DNA of 6,596 nt from a bacterium (GTDB taxonomy: Bacteria > AUK180 > JAQVHJ01), in contig JAQVHJ010000140.1 in the NCBI GenBank assembly GCA_028696285.1, positions 1 through 6,596 of the forward strand, in the 5' to 3' direction. Under the pieces are notes generated by a model. The model saw nothing but the letters and a program-made list of their open reading frames with translations, did no database searches and had not been told where the DNA came from. Both the position numbers and the translations under genes were made by a program. Each line of letters starts with the position of its first letter. Position 1 is the first letter of the stretch. Below, piece after piece: positions 1-4,196 of the stretch.

Positions 1-1
1 T

Positions 2-715
2 CAATTGATTAATCAGAGCTTATTCTATTTATCATGGATAAATGATCACCGAGGGGATTATGAGATTGCAGTTCAGAAAGTATTTTCAAAGGAAAAAATT
101 GAAATAGACTGGTCAGACATAAGAGTTATTTGTATTGCCCCTGAATATAAGAAGTATGATCTCCATGCAGTACAGACCATGGGAGCAAATATTGAGTTAT
201 GGCAGTACAGATATTATGAAAACGGAGCACTATTTTTTGAAGAAGTTTTCAAAAAATCATTAATAGTTTCAGTATCTGCATCAGCTGACAATTCAGGAAA
301 GAACCCTGTTATGGTCAAAGCAGGAAAAAAAGCAGCGCAAACTCGAGCAACCGGAGTATATAATTTTGATGAGCATTTAGAAAAGATAGAAAAGAATAAA
401 AAGAATCTTGTATTTGAATTACGTGATTTTATCATGAGCATAAATGAATCAATAGAAGAAGTTCCTAAGAAATTCTATGTGGCTTATAAAATATCACAGA
501 ACTTCGCTTGCATGGAAATTCAGAAAAATAAAATTTTACTATTTTTAAAATTAGATCCAAACTCGATAAAGAATAAACCATCAAATTTTAGAGATGTATC
601 CAAAATCGGACACTTCGGAACCGGCGACCTTGAAATAACCATAAACAGTGATAAGGATATCGAAATTGCAAAAGAATACATAACAAAAGCATATGATAAC
701 ATCGGAGGAAATTAA
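2..715 (+). CDS. DUF5655 protein with PD-(D/E)XK nuclease-like domain, 5' truncated by window edge
   Basis: The frame is open to the left edge, so the TTG at 5 is not a credible start and the gene begins upstream. Visible residues 6-85 (SLFYLSWINDHRGDYE ... IDW...RVICIAPEYKKYD..AV) match the second half of the PD-(D/E)XK nuclease-like domain that precedes DUF5655 in this family. The catalytic core with its ExK motif would lie outside the window. Residues from about 120 to 233 are a typical DUF5655 domain: KNLVFELRDFI, then KKFYVAYK, FACMEIQKNKILLFLKL, RDVS, GHFGTGDLEITI and a closing DKDIEIAKEYITKAYD. DUF5655 is often labelled a predicted transport protein, but its function is unknown. With the nuclease-like half, a role in DNA processing or defence is an inference. 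It is followed by a gap of about 100 AT-rich bases. The family call is firm; the biological role is not. Confidence 0.85.
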   Translation, partial: QLINQSLFYLSWINDHRGDYEIAVQKVFSKEKIEIDWSDIRVICIAPEYKKYDLHAVQTMGANIELWQYRYYENGALFFEEVFKKSLIVSVSASADNSGKNPVMVKAGKKAAQTRATGVYNFDEHLEKIEKNKKNLVFELRDFIMSINESIEEVPKKFYVAYKISQNFACMEIQKNKILLFLKLDPNSIKNKPSNFRDVSKIGHFGTGDLEITINSDKDIEIAKEYITKAYDNIGGN

Positions 716-817
716 AATCAAAATATCATATTTTAATTTAATTAAAAATTTTAAATATATATATTTAATTAACAATAGCAAAATAGGCAAACATTGTTAG
801 ATAGGCTAAATTAAATT

Positions 818-976
818 ATGGAATATACAAAAAGGAAAGCGAGAAAAGAATATGTTTGTTCAAAATGTTTGAATAAAATTATGAAGGGAGAATATTATTA
901 CTGTGAAGAAGGATTTCTTGTGTCATTGCATAAAAAACTTCAAAGAATTTGTCAGGAATGTTATGAAAAAGAGTAA
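818..976 (+). CDS. Small Cys-rich zinc-ribbon-like protein (52 aa)
   Basis: ATG at 818 opens a 52-residue ORF ending TAA at 976. The protein begins with a very basic stretch (residues 5-11, KRKARKE). It then has two CxxC knuckles, VCSKC (Cys14, Cys17) and ICQEC (Cys45, Cys48), with an extra Cys29 between. The spacing is that of a treble-clef or zinc-ribbon fold binding one zinc. The pattern of a basic lead, CxxC, GEYYY and a second CxxC is like small zinc-binding proteins found in phages and accessory islands, but I do not recognise a named family. No Shine-Dalgarno sequence is visible. It ends 17 bases before the TIGR02391 gene, so the two are probably co-transcribed. A nucleic-acid-binding or regulatory partner role for the downstream HEPN-type protein is inference. 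Confidence 0.72.
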   Translation: MEYTKRKARKEYVCSKCLNKIMKGEYYYCEEGFLVSLHKKLQRICQECYEKE

Positions 977-993
977 AATAAAATAAACATAAT

Positions 994-1812
994 ATGAGTA
1001 AAGTAAAGAAACGTAATCCTTTTAGTTTAGGTGAACTCGAAACAATCTGTAAAATATTAGCTGATACTGAAAACGGTCTAAAAGGAAGTGAAATTGAATA
1101 TTATTTATTGCAAATTGAAATTGAAGACATTTCCCCGTTAATTACAAAGTGGAAACGACTATATAATGCGTTAGTAAATGAGCAAAATAAAACAAACATT
1201 GGAAATAAAGTCCTATCATTTATTTTTTATTCATTAGAACCTGCAAGATATGTAGGTAATAGAGATCTATATGAATTAAAATTAAATAAAATTAATCAAG
1301 TATTGGCTTTTCATGGATTAGAATTTAAAGACGATGGTAAATTTCATAAAACTAAACCAGTTGAAACATTAAAAGAAGCAGAAATGAGAGTTAATAAATT
1401 AAAAAAATCAATATATGATAGAAAATTACATAAAGACCTATTAGAATTTTGTAGAAAAGAATTACTTCAAGATAATTATTTTCATGCAATACTTGAAGCA
1501 ACGAAAAGTATTAATTCTAAAGTTCAAAAATATTCCGGAATTATAAAAGATGGAGCACAACTTGTAGATGAAGCTTTTGGAGGAGCTAATCCTATCCTTA
1601 AAATTAATCCTTTAAATACAGAATCTGAAAAAATGGAACAAAAAGGTTTTATGAATCTAATAAAAGGATTACTAGGAACATTTCGAAATCCAACTGCACA
1701 TGCACCAAAAATTGAATGGGATCTTAAAGAAGAAGATGCATTGGATCTTTTTACTTTTGTTTCTTATATATTGAGAAGAATAGATAATTGTACTAGAAGT
1801 GGAAAAAAATAA
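994..1812 (+). CDS. TIGR02391 family (Hypoth_Ymh) protein, HEPN-like with RxxxxH motif
   Basis: The 272-residue protein has two parts. Residues 10-140 form the N-terminal domain usual in long TIGR02391 proteins (KWKRLYNAL, NKVLSFI, ARYVGNRDLYE, TLKEAEMR). Residues 143-265 form the TIGR02391 domain: LHKDLLEFCRKELLQDNYFHA, LEATKSI, DGAQLVDEAF, EQKGFMNLIKGLLGTF, then RNPTAH and a final DALDLFTFVSYILRRID. RNPTAH puts Arg231 and His236 in the Rx4H arrangement used by HEPN ribonucleases. Proteins of this family are often found in restriction and abortive-infection loci, so an RNase effector role is plausible but unproven. The length appears full. The start at 994 has no Shine-Dalgarno sequence, like its upstream neighbour 17 bases away. 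Its codons are visibly richer in A and T than the membrane-protein gene at 4197, which fits acquisition by transfer. The family call is strong; the activity is inferred. Confidence 0.9.
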   Translation: MSKVKKRNPFSLGELETICKILADTENGLKGSEIEYYLLQIEIEDISPLITKWKRLYNALVNEQNKTNIGNKVLSFIFYSLEPARYVGNRDLYELKLNKINQVLAFHGLEFKDDGKFHKTKPVETLKEAEMRVNKLKKSIYDRKLHKDLLEFCRKELLQDNYFHAILEATKSINSKVQKYSGIIKDGAQLVDEAFGGANPILKINPLNTESEKMEQKGFMNLIKGLLGTFRNPTAHAPKIEWDLKEEDALDLFTFVSYILRRIDNCTRSGKK

Positions 1813-1816
1813 ATAG

Positions 1817-1840
1817 GGTGCCAGCCTCTGTCATCTGTCG
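1817..1840 (+). repeat. Box-plus-heptamer repeat, copy 1 (GGTGCCAGCC variant)
   Basis: GGTGCCAGCC at 1817-1826 is directly followed by TCTGTCA (1827-1833) and TCTGTCG (1834-1840), two 7-base units. It begins five bases after the stop codon of the TIGR02391 gene. It differs from the majority box GGTGCCGGCC at one base. A degraded relative, AAGGTGTTCC, lies at 1881-1890. Confidence 0.8.
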
Positions 1841-1883
1841 CAGTTTTCTCTATGCCCGATAACGTGATTCGGAATAGAATAAG

Positions 1884-2156
1884 GTGTTCCTGGGTACCTG
1901 GTCATTATCGAAAATTAGAATTACCATTAAGGAATTGTATGGAAGAATTAAAATAATACGTGATGTCAGCATTAATTTAAGGCAGGAGAAAATCATTCGT
2001 TATCTTATTATAAATAAGCAGATTGACAATGAAGTATGTCAAAAAGAATACCACTGCATAAAAAGAATCGCTACAAGAGATTTAACAAACCTTGTTAAGA
2101 AAAATATTATTGAAAAACGCGTCGATAAGAAAGGTACTTACTACATTTTACCTTAA
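1884..2156 (+). pseudogene. Orphan winged-helix DNA-binding domain, probable remnant of an AlbA_2/RecG-like or Fic protein
   Basis: The frame encodes 90 residues. Residues 31-89 (NLRQEKIIRYLI, ID.E.., IATRDLTNLVKKNIIEK, then KKGTYYIL) match the winged-helix domain at the C-terminus of AlbA_2/RecG-like ATP-binding regulators and of many Fic proteins, with the hallmark ATRDL (63-67) and GTYY. Neither the ATPase nor the Fic part is present. There is no ATG anywhere in this frame. The only long-frame start is a GTG at 1884, which falls inside a degraded box repeat. Residues 1-30 look like translated non-coding sequence. The domain end with its TAA at 2156 is intact. The simplest reading is a gene tail left after deletion of the 5' part. 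A functional small DNA-binding protein started from TTG at 1935 cannot be excluded. Confidence 0.6.
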
Positions 2157-2173
2157 AACCTTTCAGAAAAAAT

Positions 2174-2203
2174 AAGGGACATTAAGGGACATTAATAAGG
2201 GAC
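2174..2203 (+). repeat. AAGGGACATT tandem direct repeat
   Basis: AAGGGACATT occurs twice in tandem (2174-2183 and 2184-2193), and AAGGGAC recurs at 2197-2203 after AAT. The left edge, AAAAAATAAGGGAC (2167-2180), is repeated exactly at 4034-4047, so this is an interspersed as well as a local repeat. Confidence 0.75.
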
Positions 2204-2274
2204 AATTTTAAAGTGCCGGCCTCTGTCATCTGTCGTTATAATTTTAAAGTGCCGGCCTCTGTCATCTGTCGTTA
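2204..2274 (+). repeat. Perfect tandem duplication of a box-plus-heptamer unit, period 36
   Basis: A 35-base unit at 2204-2238 is repeated without mismatch at 2240-2274, with one T between. Each unit contains AATTTTAA, the box AGTGCCGGCC (2212-2221 and 2248-2257), then TCTGTCA and TCTGTCG, then TTA. There is no spacer variation of the CRISPR kind; this is a simple recent duplication of the interspersed element. Confidence 0.9.
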
Positions 2275-2435
2275 AATTTATATTTTATCAACGACAATTA
2301 GAATTCCCGTTTAACGTCAACTAAAATTACCGAAGCGAATAAGGTGCTGACTCCATATATCTTCTGTTAAACAAAATTAAAATATTAAGATTTTATAAAG
2401 TAATACAATATCACAATATAATAAAATAAAAAATA

Positions 2436-2458
2436 TTCTCCAACAAACTGTTGGAGAA
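2436..2458 (-). terminator. Perfect 10-bp hairpin, possible reverse-strand terminator
   Basis: TTCTCCAACA (2436-2445) and TGTTGGAGAA (2449-2458) pair perfectly around a 3-base AAC loop. An A-rich tract lies at 2420-2434, so transcripts of the minus strand would have the hairpin followed by a U-rich tail. On the + strand no U-tract follows. No minus-strand gene is visible here, so a role as boundary or insulator against antisense transcription is only a guess. The inverted repeat itself is certain. Confidence 0.5.
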
Positions 2459-2516
2459 ATAGAATTAAGGGTCGGCTGGTGCTGGCCACTTATTTCATAT
2501 ATTCAATATAATTAAT

Positions 2517-2545
2517 TTGACTTTCCCTAAGATTTATTTTATAAT
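2517..2545 (+). promoter_or_regulatory. Sigma-70-type promoter for the Cas4-like gene pair
   Basis: TTGACT (2517-2522) and TATAAT (2540-2545) are separated by exactly 17 bases: one mismatch from consensus in the -35 and none in the -10. Transcription would start near 2552, leaving a leader of about 24 bases. A purine-rich GGGAAGAG (2562-2569) lies 6 bases before the ATG at 2576 and serves as ribosome-binding site. Confidence 0.75.
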
Positions 2546-2575
2546 AAATCAATTGGAAAACGGGAAGAGTGATTA

Positions 2576-2854
2576 ATGAATAATAATAAGAGGAAGATTT
2601 CTGTTTCGGAGCTGCGCGAGTTTAAGTTCTGCAGTGTTTCATGGTGTATTGCGCGGAATTTGGGGGAGCAGGTCAGGGTAGATCTATCAACTGGTGAGAA
2701 GAAGGAATTGAAGAAGGGACTGAAACTTTCCGAAAAGCAGATGGATAGGGGGGAGACGGAACATTTCTGGTTTGATTTCAAGAGGGTTGCAGGGATTATT
2801 TTATTTTTAATTATTTCAGGTCTGGGTCTATGGATTTTATTAAGTTATATTTAA
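2576..2854 (+). CDS. N-terminal half of split membrane-anchored Cas4-like PD-(D/E)XK nuclease
   Basis: This 92-residue protein starts at ATG 2576 behind a good ribosome-binding site and promoter. Residues 8-24 (ISVSELREFKFCSVSWC) are the N-terminal signature of Cas4/DUF83-type PD-(D/E)XK exonucleases. The FC cysteine (Cys19) is the position that joins three C-terminal cysteines to hold an iron-sulphur cluster; Cys24 is extra. RGETEH gives the GxxxH motif (Gly59, His63), the first metal-site motif. Residues 71-92 form a hydrophobic membrane helix, followed at once by the stop. The rest of the nuclease (GKPD, ExK, QxxxY and the other cysteines) is encoded by the next ORF, whose ATG lies 25 bases upstream of this stop in the -1 frame. 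Alone this half cannot be an active nuclease. It is either one subunit of a two-chain enzyme or the front of a gene broken by a frameshift. Confidence 0.78.
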   Translation: MNNNKRKISVSELREFKFCSVSWCIARNLGEQVRVDLSTGEKKELKKGLKLSEKQMDRGETEHFWFDFKRVAGIILFLIISGLGLWILLSYI

Positions 2855-3360
2855 AAGAGATTGTAATTGTCTGCGTTTGGGTTCTGATTATCTATTTTAT
2901 ATTCAGGAGAATTTTCGGGAAGAAGGTTTACGGGCAGTATTCAGATGAGATACTGAAATATGAAACGGATGATTTTATCCTTACCGGGAAACCGGACAGG
3001 GTACTTGAAAAATTCGGGAACTTGATTATTTATGAATATAAATCGGGGAAGACCCCTAAAAAACCGTATGAAGACCATGTAATTCAACTGGGCGCTTATT
3101 TCATATTGTTCGAAGAAACAAATAAGAAGCGCCCTGATTTTGGGATCATTAAATATAATGAAAAAGAATTCAGGATAGAAAATACAGATGAACTAAAGAA
3201 TAAGGTACTGAATCTTATTCAGGATTATCTGAAACAAACATCACATCCGGAGTTTATCCGTAGGAATCACAATAACTACGGTAAATGTCACCACTGCAGA
3301 TTTAGATCAGAATGTAAGCAGAGTCTGGTTTTGAATAAGGTGCCGGCCCATGACATATGA
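2830..3360 (+). CDS. C-terminal catalytic half of split membrane-anchored Cas4-like PD-(D/E)XK nuclease
   Basis: The 176-residue protein starts at ATG 2830, inside the end of the upstream ORF, so translation is probably coupled. Residues 10-26 form a membrane helix followed by a basic RRIFGKK. The nuclease core follows: GKPD (53-56, metal-binding Asp56), YEYKSG with the ExK pair Glu69/Lys71, and the QxxxY motif QLGAY (86-90). RPDFGIIKY follows, then a C-terminal CHHCRFRSEC with Cys153, Cys156 and Cys162. Those three cysteines plus Cys19 of the upstream product make the four ligands of a Cas4-type iron-sulphur cluster. No cas1, cas2 or CRISPR array is in the window, so a CRISPR role is not supported; DNA repair or defence is more neutral. 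The last eight residues (KVPAHDI and neighbours) and the stop are encoded by a GGTGCCGGCC repeat, so the original C-terminus may have been different. Confidence 0.85.
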   Translation: MDFIKLYLKEIVIVCVWVLIIYFIFRRIFGKKVYGQYSDEILKYETDDFILTGKPDRVLEKFGNLIIYEYKSGKTPKKPYEDHVIQLGAYFILFEETNKKRPDFGIIKYNEKEFRIENTDELKNKVLNLIQDYLKQTSHPEFIRRNHNNYGKCHHCRFRSECKQSLVLNKVPAHDI

Positions 3361-3363
3361 CAT
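3339..3363 (+). repeat. Box-plus-heptamer repeat overlapping the end of the nuclease gene
   Basis: GGTGCCGGCC (3339-3348), then C, then ATGACAT (3350-3356) and ATGACAT (3357-3363). The TGA stop of the nuclease ORF at 3358-3360 lies inside the second heptamer. Here the heptamers are of the ATGACAT class, the reverse-complement class of the TCTGTCA units at 1827 and 2222. Confidence 0.85.
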
Positions 3364-3390
3364 TTCGATTAGTGTGATGTGGAATATTCA

Positions 3391-3418
3391 ATTGAAAATT
3401 GTAAATTGTAGATTGATG
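3391..3418 (+). repeat. Heptamer array, ATTGnnn, four units
   Basis: Four contiguous 7-base units, ATTGAAA, ATTGTAA, ATTGTAG and ATTGATG. The first four bases are fixed and the last three vary. The array abuts the inverted-repeat element at 3420. Confidence 0.8.
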
Positions 3419-3419
3419 A

Positions 3420-3494
3420 TGCACCCATGCACAACAAGTATGCATGACAACGCACGTATGATACACCACGTTGGGTGTATCACTTTGGGGTGCA
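3420..3494. other. Nested inverted-repeat element resembling a three-way junction
   Basis: Outer arms TGCACCC (3420-3426) and GGGTGCA (3488-3494) enclose two further inverted repeats. The first is ATGCA (3427-3431) with TGCAT (3441-3445). The second is GATACACC (3460-3467) with GGTGTATC (3474-3481), a perfect 8-bp stem over a 6-base loop. Together they could fold as a stem with two hairpin arms, in DNA or RNA. No U-tract follows, so it does not look like a terminator. Heptamer arrays lie just outside on both sides (3391-3418 and 3504-3517). The function is unknown. Confidence 0.5.
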
Positions 3495-3503
3495 CCACTT
3501 CGA

Positions 3504-3528
3504 ATTGAAAATTGGGAATATAGCATTA
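3504..3528 (+). repeat. Heptamer array, ATTGnnn, two units plus ATATAGCATT flank
   Basis: ATTGAAA and ATTGGGA (3504-3517) are followed by ATATAGCATT (3518-3527). The same 10 bases follow the longer array at 3653 in the same register, so the array and its flank form one repeated module. Confidence 0.7.
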
Positions 3529-3591
3529 TAAATAATGTTTCGAATCTTTAAAGCGATTGATACTTGAACAGCATTTTAATGTGGCTTTAAC

Positions 3592-3618
3592 CGCAGAGGA
3601 CGCTGAGGACGCAGAGAA
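3592..3618 (+). repeat. Nine-base tandem repeat, CGCAGAGGA type
   Basis: CGCAGAGGA, CGCTGAGGA and CGCAGAGAA in tandem, three units of period 9. Similar GCAGAGGAC strings recur in intergenic DNA of many environmental bacteria. A short frame through it (AEDAEDAEK) has no convincing start and is not called a gene. Confidence 0.75.
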
Positions 3619-3652
3619 GAAATGCTTCGCATTGAAAAAGGAAGATTTAACA

Positions 3653-3700
3653 ATTGAAAATTGTAGATTTAAAATTGGAAATTGACAATATAGCATTTAT
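3653..3700 (+). repeat. Heptamer array, ATTGnnn, five units plus ATATAGCATT flank
   Basis: Five units, ATTGAAA, ATTGTAG, ATTTAAA, ATTGGAA and ATTGACA (3653-3687), are followed by ATATAGCATT (3688-3697). The first two units and the flank match the other ATTGnnn arrays, so the three arrays at 3391, 3504 and 3653 are copies of one module with different unit counts. Confidence 0.78.
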
Positions 3701-3753
3701 ACTGATGATGCAGAAATAATTAATTATAACCGGTTGATTCCAGTCGAAAATAT

Positions 3754-3926
3754 GGTGCCGGCCCATGACAGATGACATGAAAAATATATCATATGTTATT
3801 ATTGAATAACATTACATTTTAATTGAAAAGAATTAATATGGTTTTTTGAACTTCGCAGATATTTTTATGTATACACTACCCCGGTCTAAAGGTCGGGATT
3901 ACTTACCATCAATTTCTGAAGGATTT
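3754..3926 (+). repeat. Composite box-heptamer-hairpin element, copy A
   Basis: In order: GGTGCCGGCC (3754-3763); ATGACAG and ATGACAT (3765-3778); an AT-rich segment starting GAAAAATAT; GAACTTC (3848-3854); a hairpin ACCCCGGTCT / AGGTCGGGAT (3878-3887 and 3890-3899, 2-base AA loop) with two wobble pairs and one C-A mismatch; and CTGAAGGATTT (3916-3926). Copy C at 6067 follows the same order over about 145 bases, and copy B at 5837 shares the box, GAACTTC, hairpin and CTGAAGGATTT. It encodes no protein and is probably a small non-autonomous mobile repeat. Confidence 0.75.
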
Positions 3927-4128
3927 GAATGATAAATGGATTTTAGTTTTCTTTTGACAGTAATACTCCTACTAAAAACATTCATTTTCATACATAGAAC
4001 AAGTGATTTCATATGTTTCGAGCATTCTTATTTAAAAAATAAGGGACGGTTCTTTCATTTTTCACATTTATAGTGAACGGTAATTTGTAAAAGGTAGTTG
4101 GCAGAAGAAGCGATTATTAATATTTCGA

Positions 4129-4157
4129 TTGACAATTTTGGGGAATTGCTGTATAAT
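4129..4157 (+). promoter_or_regulatory. Perfect consensus sigma-70 promoter of the DUF4153-like gene
   Basis: TTGACA (4129-4134) and TATAAT (4152-4157) are both exact consensus hexamers with an exact 17-base spacer. The start of transcription should fall near 4164. The promoter lies inside the upstream extension of the open frame (from a TTG at 4098), which argues that translation begins downstream, at the ATG at 4197. Confidence 0.85.
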
Positions 4158-4180
4158 TATTTCAGAGAAATAACGGTTAA

Positions 4181-4186
4181 GAGGAG
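4181..4186 (+). promoter_or_regulatory. Ribosome-binding site deciding the ATG at 4197
   Basis: GAGGAG (4181-4186) is complementary to the 16S rRNA tail and ends 10 bases before ATG 4197. The alternative TTG at 4098 has only a weaker AAAGGTAG nearby and lies upstream of the transcription start, so 4197 is preferred. Confidence 0.7.
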
Positions 4187-4196
4187 CTGTTTAATT

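Larger units (their letters stand above)
2157..2575. other. Gene-free spacer with direct repeats, hairpin and promoter
   Basis: About 420 bases with no credible ORF on either strand. It holds the AAGGGAC repeats, a tandem box duplication, a degraded box (AAGGTGCTGA at 2341-2350), a perfect hairpin and, at its right end, the promoter of the nuclease gene pair. The stretch 2360-2435 is strongly AT-rich, without a feature I can name. Confidence 0.7.
3361..4196. other. Gene-free repeat-rich spacer between the nuclease pair and the membrane protein
   Basis: About 840 bases without a supportable gene on either strand. It contains three ATTGnnn heptamer arrays, an inverted-repeat element, a 9-base-period repeat, one full box-heptamer-hairpin element, a second AAAAAATAAGGGAC copy (4034-4047) and, at its right end, the promoter of the membrane-protein gene. 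Confidence 0.75.

Noticed and set aside
735..772. AT-only palindromes (TTTAATTAAA at 737 and TTTAATTAA at 764) and two ATAGGC repeats (783, 801) upstream of the small Cys-rich gene
   Set aside because: Such low-complexity matches are expected by chance in AT-rich DNA; no clear promoter or operator could be defined.
520..790. Minus-strand ORFs opposite the DUF5655 gene
   Set aside because: They mirror a clearly recognised gene on the + strand and have no independent support.
2204..2274. 36-base periodic repeat considered as a CRISPR array
   Set aside because: The two units are identical over their whole length with no spacers, and the same core occurs dispersed elsewhere; no cas1, cas2 or other cas gene besides a Cas4-like nuclease.
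2830..2854. Programmed -1 frameshift in the nuclease overlap
   Set aside because: TTTAAAA is present but not in the reading register needed for the first ORF; no other X XXY YYZ site in register. Coupled re-initiation at the ATG fits better.
3470..3476. GTTGGGT considered as an integron attC core site
   Set aside because: No matching RYYYAAC partner at the right distance and no integrase; one heptamer match is expected by chance.
3302..3526. 74-residue ORF on the minus strand
   Set aside because: It runs through the inverted-repeat element, heptamers and the end of the nuclease gene; no protein-like composition or ribosome-binding site.
3556..3684. Short frame across the 9-base repeat (AEDAEDAEK ...)
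   Set aside because: No ATG, begins after a stop in repeat DNA and ends in a heptamer array; explained by the repeats.
4098..4196. TTG-started N-terminal extension of the membrane protein
   Set aside because: It contains a perfect sigma-70 promoter and the ribosome-binding site of the ATG at 4197, so it is most likely untranslated.
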